Source of the DNA: Ampullaceana balthica | Lineage: Eukaryota; Mollusca; Gastropoda; Lymnaeidae | Assembly (NCBI GenBank): GCA_944989445.1 | Contig: CALYLW010000129.1 | Location: forward strand, 462,501 to 526,500 | Direction: 5' to 3' | DNA length: 64,000 nucleotides | Shown here: positions 22,307 to 33,865 of the stretch, piece by piece | How positions within the stretch are numbered: position 1 is the stretch's first letter | Layout: each line of letters starts with the position of its first letter | The notes under the pieces: generated by a model | What the model saw: the letters and a program-made list of their open reading frames with translations, nothing else | What the model was told of the DNA's origin: nothing | The model's database searches: none | Program-made: the position numbers and the translations under genes

Positions 22307-22979
22307 ACGATGGCAGACTCCTTAGCCACAGTAGTAGATAGTATGAATATTTAAACATATTAACTCATTTTTAAACATGAGTCATAGTTATACTCATTCT
22401 ACACATTCATTTGAATATTTTGAATTTAAAGTTGAAGTCTTTATTATTATTTTGTTATTTATTTTCATTCTTTTAATTTAAAAAATCTCTGTTTTTAAAA
22501 GCCTAATTTAAATAAAATGCAAATCTACTTCGTAATAAATCGTATATTGTTGTTGTTTTGACATTATTAAAATAATAATGATTTGATAAAAATTTGGTTG
22601 ATCACGAGCAATTTTATTAAATTAATAGCACATCGTAGTCAACATAAACAACTCTCCGATGATGAACTTTGAACTTCAATTTGTAATAATTTACCATGTG
22701 ATATGGAGGTTGCGCATTAATACAAAAATATTTATAGTGCGTGTGTTTGATCAAATGCTTGATCAAATGCTCGATGGCATTTGATAGTGTGGCCCAACCT
22801 TTACCCCGAATAAAAGCCGTATTTCTTCTTTGAAGATTTGCTTTTTCAAATCACTTTATGTCATTTAAGTATGTTTTAGTTAATTGTAAGGCTGCACTCT
22901 AATATCGTAACAGGCGAGAAGCCAATTTAAGACGTCATTAAATAAATTGTTAGCTATCAAAGATTTAAGTTGAAATTTA

Positions 22980-23194
22980 AGGGAAATAAAGCTAGCTGGC
23001 GGCCTCATAGCCGTGGCCTGTGAACGCCTGTAAGCTAGCTTTATTTCCCTAACTAGTGTTAGGTACCCATTCGGAGCTGGGTGGACTCAGGGACGCCCTA
23101 GACCCCGGGAACAGATCATTGTCTTCACATGGCTTCGAACCCGTGACCATCGGTACGCCAGTTGAGCGCGCATGCCACTCGACCACCGTGCCCC
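22980..23194 (-). mobile_element. tRNA-derived SINE with hairpin-forming 3' region
   Basis: On the minus strand from 23194 the sequence starts GGGGCACGGTGGTCGAGTGG, with a box A-like GTGGTCGAGTGG. It reaches a box B-like GGGTTCGAAGCC at about 23125-23145, spaced as in a tRNA gene. The body contains CCACCCAGCTCCGAATGGGT and ACCTAACACTAG, recalling the conserved central domain of some metazoan SINEs. The 3' region has an 18-bp perfect inverted repeat (22980-22997 and 23033-23050) with a 35-nt loop. No target duplication was established. Confidence 0.7.
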
Positions 23195-23760
23195 TCTTGA
23201 TCGCGCATGCGTACCATGTAATAATCATGTATGAATAATGAATTCAAACCACGCGATACTAAAATGTGTGAGTACGGTAGTTGCTACCATTCAGTGAACA
23301 ATTCGCGCAATAACTATAAACTGTCTCTGTTGTTGCGAGTTGTAACTGAGCTTCCAATGTGCCAACCGAAAACAATGTGAAAACTAAAAACACTAAATTA
23401 ACATTATGTGCTTATGTATTGTGTTTGATCTTGAACTTATGAAACTGAATATTACTTTTTCTAATGTAATTTTTTTACATTTAGATGATTCAATATGAGT
23501 CAATAATATAAGTATATATGTCATGATGGTCATGTTTATAGTAATAAACTGCAGTAATGAACTGTCGAGTGACTCCACTCACCTACGTGAAGTGATTTAA
23601 TACGATATTTTGTTTGGTCTGAATCAAATGTTAATTACTTCCAAGTAATCAAAAGTTCAGAATTTCGTTTGGATTAAATTATAAAACATTATTGCATATC
23701 AGTCTTGACTCGGTCGGTCTCGAATGCCTTTTGCAGCCTGAGCGGTTTACGTTACTAGGC

Positions 23761-24032
23761 TTAGTATTATACAAAATAAATTTGTTGTGCGTACGTACAC
23801 ATTCAGTCGAGACCCCCCTCCCCCCTAAGCAAAATGCCTTTAATTTAAGACCCCCCCCTCCTTGCGTACGTAATATATGGATGGCCCCTTAGTATTATGC
23901 AAATTAAATTTTTTGTGCGTACGTACACATTCAGTCGAGACCCCCCTCCCCCCTGTATGCATCCATACGCAAAATGCCGTTAATTTAAGACCCCCTCCCC
24001 CCTCCTTGCGTACGTAATATATGGATGGCCCC
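23761..24032 (-). repeat. Tandem pair of MITE-like sequences ending GGGGCCATCCATATATTAC
   Basis: Two copies start TTAGTATTAT at 23761 and 23889 (period 128). Both contain GCGTACGTACACATTCAGTC, a C-rich run, GCAAAATGCC, TTAATTTAAGACCCCC and the end CGTAATATATGGATGGCCCC. The second copy carries an extra CATCCATACGC-like segment. The GGATGGCCCC end resembles the GGACGGCCCC ends of Harbinger-type MITEs, but a matching left terminus is not seen. Confidence 0.75.
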
Positions 24033-26500
24033 TAACACTGGGTTCCAACAATTCACGGGTAGACAAGCAACCCTTTAGCGTATAATGATAGATTGATGAA
24101 TTGGTCTCTAGAAGTCTTAACATTAAAAGACTAGCCAATCTATCAAGATTTGGTTAGATTGAAACTATGTATGCGATCCTTATAGTTTGTAGCATTTGGA
24201 GCTACAAAAACGGTTCACAATATCTTTCAAATGTTTTTAATCTTTTCAAACATCCAACAGGTTAATATTTTATTTTAAAAGCTAGGCGTAAATTTTACTC
24301 TTAAAGTTAATGAAAGGTGTATATGTCATTTGAAGTACACATTATTTCGATGATATTATGAGTTTGTATAATGCCCAATTTCAAAGGGCACTAAAATCTT
24401 AAATGGACATTAGCGGTTATAATGAAAAACCTAACTAAATTAATCGAATCCGAAACCTACTGACCAACGAACCTTGTCGACGTCCGAACCCAAACCGCCA
24501 AAAGAATTTCAATTTTAAATACGATCAAAGTCAAACAAATGTATGGGAAACTTTAAATAACATGTTTCACGAAAGTGGTGCGGCACTATTTGCGTTCAAA
24601 GTACTTATATTTGAATTCAAAATAGAAAACCCAAATGTAGAACCCGAATTCATGGTGTTAACAAAGAGAAGCCTAACTTGTAAAGATGTTTCGATGACCA
24701 CACCAAGTGACCCTCTCTTGCATGAAATCACCGTTTGAAGTAAGTGATATACTCTTCATTGAATTATTATCAGAAATCAGACTATAATTCTTCTTTATCC
24801 GGGTTAAAGAGAAATATTCTCTGCGTGTTTTTTTCCTGTCTTTTCTTATTAAGGCAAGTAAAGTTAATAATGTTTTGCTAAAGTTTGTAAAAGTACTTGT
24901 TACATTTAGATAATCTGATGTATTTCTAACCCAAGAAACCTTTTGCATAGGTACCAATGAGATTTCACGTCAAAACAATATTCAAATAATAGGATTATCT
25001 TAAAAATTTCTATTCCATATTATAGGCTTACTTTTTGAAATAAAATGTTACTATTACTTATTTCGTGATATGGTTAAAAATTTTACTCTATCTTTAGATA
25101 AAAATTAAAAGAGATCCCATATTTTTAAATCAACATTTTTACTTAGTCTGCTGTCTTCTGTTTCAGCCAATGTGCCGCAAAAATCTCTTCGCCACTCACA
25201 GGCGTCAAACTTTTTTCTAATGTCTTGCTATTTCCAGCAATGTATACGTCGAAAACCTTTCTTGCAAAGTAATGGAAAAGTGCAGAGGTTTGCAAAAATT
25301 GCTCTGTAGCCGAAATATTCGAAGAGAATCTCAAAAAAAATATATGAAAAATGCTTTCCGAGCGCACTGTCTTTTCATAACTATTATGCATTTAAAGATT
25401 TTCAACATTCTGCTTCTTTCACTCTCTCAGTGTTGACGTCCCTGCTTCTTTTAAATTTATCATTTGTTATCATGTCATTTTCTCTTAACAATTAATGACT
25501 TACTACCCATGAGCTGATAGGTACGCATGTCCGTAGATGCTGTTTCTAGGATGTTTGAAGGCGGGGTGGGGGTTGCTAGAAGACAATATACCATAAAAGA
25601 CACCAAACCCGATTCAGTGAAATAATCTACTATAATTTTTTTACACCTTTTAGCATGTTATTATCTGATTAATCTCACGACACATGCGGTAAAAGCCAAA
25701 CCGGTTGAGAGTCTTAGTGAAATCTACTGAGTGGATTTACCTTAAAGAAAGCAAGATGAAAATACCCTTCAGGGTTGTAAATCTCACATCATATTCATTT
25801 CGTTGGCGACTACTTATTTCTGCTAAGCTTGGTTTCCAGCTTGGTTACACATGGAATTAAAATTTGTTCACTATAATGTGTCACCGAAAATCAATGTCTA
25901 GATGAAAATGGGGTAGCTATGTCCAGCTTGATTTAAACAAGATCCTCCATTACACAGTGTAGAACTCTTGGTTAAAATTATTGAATTACATTATTGAAGA
26001 TCAGTTTCTCAGCTGGGGCCCTGAAGCTAATTTGACCATTTTAATTGGCGATATCATTTTATGACCTGACATTGCACAGTAATCAACGATGGCTGTGTCT
26101 TTGGCATGCACATGATCATGACGATGCCATTTACGACTAGGGGAGTAATAACGCAAGTCTATTGTTAGCTGTGTGGCCGTGGTTTAGGAAAGGGCTGAAA
26201 ATAATTACATTGAAAAAAATCGATTGGCTTCAGAAATGTTTCAAAGCCAAGCGGGTGACCATGCTAAATGAAATGTTAACCAATTCAAATAACAACATTA
26301 CCATGGGTTAACATCACCCCCTGAAAATGACATTGATATTTTTATTCAGTCTGCATGATACTGGTATAGTTATGTGAAAAAACCTTGACACATATTTAAA
26401 AGGTTTTGAAATAGTCGTTTTAGTCGTTTATTGTTCGCGATTTTAAATTGCCCAGATGTTTTTTTATTTATTTCTTGAATAGCATGTGATCTTTGGGTGT
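24033..26500. other. No supported feature
   Basis: About 2.5 kb without a gene or repeat I can support. Two minus-strand open stretches (24673-24957 and 25143-25391) have no recognised motif, no splice evidence and no similarity to anything I know. I treat them as chance ORFs. Confidence 0.5.
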
Positions 26501-26514
26501 TATTCCGTCTTTTT

Positions 26515-26592
26515 AAATCCCTTATACTAACTTCACCGTCTTGTCGTTCTGTCTCTAGTGGTCCCGCCCGCGGAAAAACAAAAGAAATAAAC
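26515..26592 (+). repeat. 5' end of the AAATCCC repeat family
   Basis: AAATCCCTTATACTAACTTC, then ACCGTC and CGGAAAAACAAAAG, matches the 5' end of the family. It is followed almost at once by a copy in the opposite direction, so it is a truncated head joined to an inverted neighbour. Confidence 0.8.
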
Positions 26593-26594
26593 AT

Positions 26595-26972
26595 GCCGTA
26601 AAAACAAAGCTTTTGATTATAAATCCCTTGTATATGAGACATAACTAAGTATTGATCATATGTTCAATATAACACGCACCGCGCGACAGACCCCTGTGAT
26701 ATCGAGGGCTGGAGTGAACCTCCAGTGACCCGTGGAGGTCAACTATAGCAGACGGCTACAAATGCTACATAGAGATAAACTAAAAATTCAATAATTTAAT
26801 TAAGGTACATTCGATCGATCTGAATTTTTAATACAATGCATTGTTAGGTGACACAAGTCTAAGTGCAAAATTTCAACTCGATAGGATCATTGGAAGTGGG
26901 TCATTTTGACTTTTGTTTTTCGGCAGGTCGGACCAAGAGGTCACGACAGACAAGACGGTGAAGTTTATATAA
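26595..26972 (-). repeat. AAATCCC repeat family copy, minus strand
   Basis: The minus strand reads from TATAAACTTCACCGTCTTGT (about 26970) through GACCCACTTCC, CAATGCATTGT, TTAATTAAATTATTG and AGTTTATCTC to GTTATGTCTCATATACAAGG and AAAAGCTTTGTTTTTACGG (about 26595). It has diverged from the tandem copies at 33.9 and 44.7 kb but is collinear with them. Confidence 0.75.
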
Positions 26973-27025
26973 ACACAAACACACACACACACACTCAAGA
27001 GAGAGAGAGAAAGAGAGAGAGATAA
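26973..27025. repeat. CA and GA microsatellites
   Basis: A short (CA)n tract (about 26975-26995) is followed by a (GA)n tract (about 26999-27023), directly after the inverted repeat copy. Confidence 0.85.
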
Positions 27026-28640
27026 TGTTCTAACTTACACTGAAATTCGAGTTACAACGTTTCTTAAGAATGGATCAATGTCGGAACGGATCAACGTCGT
27101 AACTCGAGGACTCCCTGTAATAATAATGACGATTAAATATGAAGGAAGCCTGTTAATACTTAACAATGCGGTTCAGGTATTTACAAGAAGAACAAAATGT
27201 GTATTAAAATTAAAAATATATACTTTGTGTGTGTGTGGGGTGAGGGTGTGTTTTTATATCTAATTTTTGGATCTGATGTCAGCTAACGAAGAAGAAATTC
27301 CAGACACGAGTTACCTATTATCAGTTATGGTAGATACAATAATTTGTGTGCGTAATTACTATTGTATTTCTGGACGTTGTCTTATTACCATAATTCAAAG
27401 TTATAGATTGATCTTGGAAATAAGAGAAATAATTTTTAACGCAGCGCTTCATTAACTTTTACTCCGCTGGTCAGTCATTTATTATGTTATTTCTATCATT
27501 TAGGTTACTTGTACATACACTTTTGATTATTTAATCTAGTGTTACCTAAAAGTTCGACCATTAAATCAAATGCACATACAAGTTCGATTATTTCATCAGT
27601 TTTCACGTATAATTTTGAACATTTTTGTTATTTTAAACCACAAAATGCATAACTATATCAATGTTACATTCAAATTAGGTTATTTTAGGTTCCATGTTAT
27701 AAATTTCACCGAAAAGTTTCTTCATTAACAGAGTGTTAACTGATACAGTTAGATCAATTCATAAATTTCAGTTTCATCCATAATACAATTTCGATCCTTG
27801 CATCAGTTTTGCTAAAAAATGCTCTATGATTTCTTTCAGTTTTTGCCACTACTAAACACACCAGTTTTAGCAACCTCGGTAAAGTTTGATTACCTTATGT
27901 AGGCCTAGATAAGATGCACCATTAAAGATACGTTTTTTAAAATATTTTAAACCTGATAATACTGATAACTCATTAAACGTTTACAACATTCGTGTGTTTA
28001 AATGATTTTTCTTTCAAAACATTTAATATTGAGTTTTCTCCTAGAGAAACTTGCAATGCGAGACCTTATTGTTTTTCTTATTTTAAAAACCGAACCCAAC
28101 ATTTCTATACCCTGGCTTTTGTATTTAAATGCTATCAATAGTAAAAAGGCTAACGGCTCTGTGTTTATAGGCGAACATCCCAGGCGTTGTTCCCTTTACC
28201 CGCTACCTACTGTTACCGGAAGATAAAGAGAGGTGCGCTGATGGGGAACGAGGTAAATACAACAATACAGGTAGCCATGGAGAAGTTATAAATTATTAGG
28301 AATTTCAGATATTTGAAAAATATTTTGGTTGTTAAAAACGGAAATGAAAGCCTTCGGTGATATATTTACGTTTAGAATTAGGGCTAAATAAAGTTCAATC
28401 AGATTGTTACGGGTATATAATTTTAGTTTTAGTTTTTACAAATTGAAATAGATAGTGAATGTTTTCTTCTTTAAATTTTAAAGATTTCTTCCGATTTGCA
28501 TTTTAATGTTCTGGATGAATGGCTGAATAGCGTTTATGGTTTTTAATTTCGTTCAGTCGCTTGAAATTTCCACTTGCTCTGTTTGACAATCGGACAAAAT
28601 AAAATAATATTGAGATTGCTTTAACATAATTGTAAAGCTT
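27026..28640. other. No supported feature
   Basis: AT-rich sequence with short GT-rich patches (about 27225-27255). Short plus-strand ORFs here have no recognisable domain or codon pattern. Nothing further is seen. Confidence 0.5.
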
Positions 28641-28645
28641 AGAAT

Positions 28646-28830
28646 CAATGTTCCCTTTAAGGTTCGCGGCTGCGCGGCCGCGCAGATATCTGACTGACGC
28701 CGCGCAGCAGTTAAGAATTACCGCGCAGCAAATTTGGTAAAAATATTGCACTAAAAGTGGAAGCTGTGCAAAGTTGCACACGAGTGTTTATACTTTGCAC
28801 ACTGACCAACGAACCTTAGAGGGAACATTG
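28646..28830. mobile_element. 185-bp hAT MITE with perfect target duplication
   Basis: The left end CAATGTTCCCTTTAAGGTTC pairs with the right end, whose inverse is CAATGTTCCCTCTAAGGTTC (20 of 21 positions when extended by one). CTTAGAAT flanks both ends (28638-28645, 28831-28838). The interior contains a GCGCGGCCGCGC palindrome and GCGCAGCA repeats, as in the CAxTGTTCCCTCTAA-type hAT MITEs known from other animals. Confidence 0.93.
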
Positions 28831-30229
28831 CTTAGAATCCAAATTGATTGGAGTAAAGTTTGATTCTGCTAGCATCAATTTGTAAGATGGTTGTAACTGA
28901 TTCAGAAACACTAATGTATTGCGGAAATCTTTAAAAATGCAAAAAGATTCATCCCTGCGCAACATAAACTAATCACATTGACTTCCTTACATCAACATTA
29001 CGGAGCTCTACATTTGTGTCCCCCATAACACAATTTAACGATCATATGCAAGTATTGATCGGCGCGCTCTAAAGTGAAGGGGAGCGCACATTCTAGGATA
29101 GCGCTAAGCAGAGAAGTGGGGCAAACATTACCAAACATTTCAGGACCCATCCAATAGTAAGGAGGAATAACCATGTACTGTAGCAATCCATTTTTAATGG
29201 GGTGATGGTGTTTTTCAGTTAGTTAATGAGCACACACAAAAATTATTAAAATAAACACTCACAAAATTAAAACAAGCAAAAACACATACTACACACAATG
29301 CAATGTTATTAACCTAGTCACACGGTTATACAGTCCATGTAAGCAACCCTTTGAAAAGTAACTACTCTATCTTCTGAACAGGATATGCTCCATTTGTGTG
29401 CGTTTTAAGTGATGTTTCTGATCAAGTAGTCAGTGCAGAAATAGGTTAAGTTAAAAGAAAAGCAGCCCTAACAATCAGAAGTCGAGCATTGCTGAAGAAT
29501 GACCCTCGTGAACGGAACTTAACTGTACCGAAAGTTATCAGTAAACAATGTTACATACATGTGGCACATGTAAGAAATGCTCATATCTACCTTAACTATT
29601 TTCTTGCTTTTGAAAACGAATTGATATTGACCGACTCTGTTTTATTCTTTGACAAATACTAGAATTAGACGTGGTTGAAGAAGGGAAAAACACTGCAGTT
29701 ATTTGATGTTCGTGCAACCAAGTGCGCATGCAGGTTCACAGAGAAGTGGTTGCCTCTATATTGACTAGCGTTGGACCATTCAACCATATTCTGTCAGGAA
29801 GGGACGTCAAAGACATTGACCCGGAAAACTGAGACAACAACTAAGCCATGACAGGAAAAAATGTTAAGCAATAGATCAGACCTCATGGAAGACATAATAC
29901 GTCTTATATTTATCAAATCATCTCCGATAATATTAACGTTGATAAAAATACTTTTTTTTTATAGAAACCACCGAAAAGCACTGTTTGCCGATTTGAAATC
30001 AAGCTTTACATGTTAACCGAAAGTTGTTGCGAATCCGAATCTAACCAATACCTTCTACTTCTGACGTCCCTAACAAAAACCAGCTGACAATTAAACAAAA
30101 CTCAAACTTGTTAAAAAGGGTTTGGTGATTATTAGTTAGTGTTTAGTATTAACATTTGATGGACGTTTAAGATAACAATTTAAAACATTCGTGGAGATCT
30201 GTCTTTCTAATTTTGTCAAAGAGATTCGG
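28831..30229. other. No supported feature
   Basis: No recognisable gene, tRNA or repeat. A minus-strand 62-codon stretch at 28998-29186 has no motif I recognise. Confidence 0.5.
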
Positions 30230-30600
30230 AACTTGAGTTCAAGCAACCCATACCACATCCGAAAGCTATATGGCGGCATATGGGAAGGAAGATTTCTATG
30301 TGTTGGTTCTTGTGAGTTAAACCAGAAAAGTGTCCGCGTATTGTCTTAAATTTTTGTTGGGTTGTATTTCCAAGTTAGAATGTCATGCCTTATGTATTAT
30401 TACTCTTTGGCTCTTTGTGTTTCTATCCGTTAGTGTTTCTATGTTTAGTTAAACTTATGGACTTATTATTGTCAGTTGTGAACATTCACCTGAAATGAAC
30501 CATGCAAGCTCTTTTTCAATGTTTTCACATTTATATATCTTTTCTTTGGTAATGGATCTTATTCAAAAGATGCATATTTTAGTATAGGTCTGACCAAAAC
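30230..30600 (-). pseudogene. Strongly decayed LINE C-terminal fragment
   Basis: This is a degraded relative of 21869-22300 on the same strand. Shared plus-strand phrases, in order, are CAACCCAT-CCACATCC, TGTGTTGGTTCTTG, GGTTGTATTTC-AAGTTAGAAT, TTTCTATCC-TTAGTGTTTC, ATTGTCAGTT and AGTATAGGTCTGACC. Stops and small indels are frequent, so it is much older than the 22-kb copy. Confidence 0.75.
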
Positions 30601-30977
30601 CATCATAACTCCTGTATAACTCGTGGGGTTCTAGTCTCAATAATTTTCAACCTTTTGTGTATGTTATAATTGAATTTTATGAATGGATTACGTTACGATG
30701 TTCAGAATCATCAATTTAGTTATGATCTTACGCTTTGGTGTTATGCAAAATGCAAAATGAATAGTATCTGTTAGTCAGTAAGAAACCAGTGTTTTTAAAA
30801 CATATTTGTAAAAAAGAATGTTGTTGGAACTGTAGTTTTTTAGGGTTAAAACGCAAATAATTTTTTTTTAATTCCTTATATGTTAATTGCACTTTCTATT
30901 CTATACAAAAATTAATCTTATCTTATAAAGAAATTTTATTTCAGAATTCCATGCCATTGAAATCCATTTTATAATAT

Positions 30978-32660
30978 ACTAGAGATATACTCGCGCTTTG
31001 CAGCGGAAGGGTTCTGACTTAAACGTTCAATTACGAATGTTAAAATAAATAACTTATTGTTTGTTAAGTATCTCTCTGTATGCGATGCTTTAAGTAAGGT
31101 TTTCTGGTTTAAATATAAAATTTTGTCCTGAATTTACTATTGAGAATGCAAATTATAGTTTTATATAAATATAAAACTGTATATATATTTGTTTCTAAAT
31201 ATATTTGGGAAACTTTTTACCAGCGCCCCTCTCAAAAACTAACAAAAACTAACAAACTAACAATCAATCAAAATTATTAATTTTTTTACCATTTTATCAC
31301 TTGACATATCACTTAAAGCAGTGCCTCATAAAATTCCCTTACTATTTAAAAGGTACGTTTTATTAAATTATGAATTTTGACGAACACAAATGCTAAATTT
31401 ATAATTTCATTCCCACGTGTAACCAATAAACATAATCGACAGTTTTGCAAAAGATCTCTACCACTCTCGTCTTTCAAAAAGCTCATTTATATTTACGACA
31501 TTTCATCTTTACACAATTGTAAGTAATACAATATTTGTAATAGCTTATGTGAGATACAGAAATATGGCACTACCCCTCCCCCCACCCTCAAAAAGGCAAA
31601 AGCTACTTAACCTAAAGCAGCAATTAACTAAATTATAAATGTTATATATGAAATATACTTTATAAAATACTTGATAGAATCTGAAGCAGTCGTATTAAAA
31701 AGAATTCAAGAATATGTGCGCACAGTATTTAAACAATAAAGGTTACAGAAATATTCTGGCTTAAAATAAATTCATCTTATCACATACAGGACCAAAAATA
31801 ACGATACTTTTTAAACGTATTTATAGTTGTTTTAACATTTGAATTTTTATATATTGTTGTCTTCATTTACGATTTAAAATAAAGTCCGGTAGCCAAAGTT
31901 TAAATTGTATAAGTGTATAGATTACGTAAACTTTTTTTTTACTGTAATTTTATTTGACATGGGCCATCGCTTTCCACACACACAAAAAACAGCACACAAA
32001 AAAACAAAAAATCTCAAGAATTAAAGAATTAGGTTTTTATTAAATGTCGAGTTATGAATCACAACAAAACAAAATTTGCAATTTCATTCACACGTGTTAA
32101 TATATTAATCCTATGCATCGTGTAACGATTGTAATAAAGTATTTTAAAAGCATCCATAATATAAAGAAAGTACCAGTAACTTCAGTAACAAAGTCCAATG
32201 CTTTGTGCCGCAAAGCAAAAACAAATATAAATGCTATAATAATATGACACAGCTGAATTTGAAATGCGTACACGAAAATGTGCGCACGGTAATTTGACAA
32301 TAAAAGATTTTTAAAAGCGCACCGCTCAAAATAAAGTATTGGAGAAAAAAAAACGCACCAAAATGAACTCGTTTTGAATGTCCGCATGAAGCTGTTCAAT
32401 ACGGAAAATGAGATTTAATATTTCTCTCTTTGTCGCAACATTTTCTGATCTTTTAATTGATGGCTTGCGGGCAAAAGGGGACAATTACAAAAATATACGT
32501 AAACAATCTGCAGATTAAAATGAACCGTCCTGCCAAATTTGGTCCCTGTCCGTCATTTGGTTTTTCCGTGATTGTGGAACTTACAGTCGAAAAGTGAAAT
32601 ATACAAACATAGCTACATACAAACATACAAACACCAACTGAGCTTTATATATTACATAAT
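30978..32660 (+). repeat. Second CTAG-start repeat family, about 1.7 kb
   Basis: It starts ACTAGAGATATACTCGCGCT, then TTGCAGCGG. It ends with GCCAAATTTGGTCCCTGTCC, a CATA/CAAA-rich stretch (about 32605-32635) and AGCTTTATATATTA. This is the same design as the 8.0-15.2 kb family but with different sequence. Internal degenerate repeats include GTGCGCACAGTATTTAAACAAT (about 31716) and GTGCGCACGGTAATTTGACAAT (about 32280). The 32097-32399 minus-strand ORF inside has no known domain. Class unknown. Confidence 0.6.
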
Positions 32661-32746
32661 GATAGGTTCGACAAAATTATTTTCATTCCCAATTCCGTAA
32701 CTATATAATATACAACTTGTTTGCATTGCGAGCTTTCGTTTTATAG

Positions 32747-33004
32747 TAGGGGTGTACCGGATTCTAATTTTTGAAATCCGGCCGGATTTATGAAGTGAAA
32801 TTCCGCCGAAGCCGAAACCAGATTTGTAAAAATGGCCGGATTCCGAATATGCGTAGCCGGATCTACTATATTTATATATATTTTATGGCTCTACTGGCCG
32901 GCCGAATTTATGAAGTAAAATTCTGCCGGAGCCGAAGCTGGAGCCGGATTTGTAAAAATGACCGGATTCCGAATATACCGGAGCCGAAATCCAGTGCACC
33001 CCTA
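32747..33004. mobile_element. 258-bp hAT-type MITE with internal duplication
   Basis: The left end TAGGGGTGTACCGGATT pairs with the right end, whose inverse is TAGGGGTGCACTGGATT. TTTTATAG flanks both sides (32739-32746, 33005-33012), a perfect 8-bp duplication. Inside, an approximately 100-bp unit with GGCCGGATTTATGAAGT, GAAATTCCGCCG and GATTTGTAAAAATGGCCGGA is present twice. Confidence 0.92.
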
Positions 33005-33012
33005 TTTTATAG

Positions 33013-33860
33013 TAAACTTTTCAGTTACTGCCAGACCATGAACATGTTGGGATATATCTCAACTAGTATATAAAGATGTTTACTGTCACTCAGCCAGTAA
33101 GTTACTGTTATAAAATGTGATTCTGGTTTCACCTCTACCATTTTCTGCCATCCACACACGTTCTGATGACGCCCTCAAATCTTACATTCTCGTTATCAGA
33201 CTTACCTGCAATTTGTGAGCAAAGGGAAGCCGTTGTAATCAAGTTTATTTGATAGCGGTGACAGATAAGATGAGCATTGTGGCCAGATACTCATCTGTTA
33301 TGATAAATATTTACAAGGCACACAGCCATGTGTCTGGGCTTATTTGATGTCACTCTGCGGTGTTGTGCTCATGGCGGGGCATGGCTGAAAGGTAAGTGTG
33401 TTAACAAGACTATCGTTCGATCTCTGCTCCGTCAACAACTTACAATAATAGTAGAAATAACGTCATAAGACCCTCGCCTCTAGACTTGAGATGATCTCAG
33501 CATGCGTGATAAGGGACAAGACTACGTGAAGATAATAATGATGTCTATATAACCGAATCGAAAGTCATCATTTGTAAACATTGCAACATTATTATCTCTC
33601 TCACGCACACGCGCACTAACACAAGCACACTCACTCACACACACAGAAACACACAAACTAACTTCATTGTTCACCTGATCATTTGCACATCTGTCCATTT
33701 TTAAACTTTCCTTACCCTCATACTAATCCGCAACTTTCGGATTATGCTGATGCATAACCGCATCCTTTTATCGTGGTTATAAAAACTGTTCCTTGACACC
33801 CTAGTTCATCAACAATATAATTATACACACGTGACATTCCATACGCATTACATTCCTCTT
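33013..33860. other. No gene seen; short CA-rich tract
   Basis: Only a CA/CTCA-rich low-complexity stretch (about 33595-33660) stands out. Confidence 0.55.
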
Positions 33861-33865
33861 TTTTT

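Larger units (their letters stand above)
17286..22800. mobile_element. Probable 5.5-kb TIR element with TTA duplication
   Basis: AGGTTGGGCC at 17286-17295 is perfectly inverted as GGCCCAACCT at 22791-22800. The match extends inward: ACTATCAAATGC, GAGCATTTGATCA, then AACGCACTAT on the left, with the inverted equivalents on the right with a small insertion, giving about 50 bp of TIR. TTA flanks both ends (17283-17285, 22801-22803), the target style of PIF/Harbinger elements. The interior is very AT-rich with no transposase ORF and carries younger insertions: a composite hAT (20389-21062), a MITE (21344-21546) and a LINE end (about 21780-22306). It is either a large non-autonomous element or a decayed autonomous one. 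Confidence 0.6.

Noticed and set aside
24673..25391. Two minus-strand ORFs that might be exons of one gene
   Set aside because: No recognisable domain, no convincing splice pairing and no similarity to a known family.
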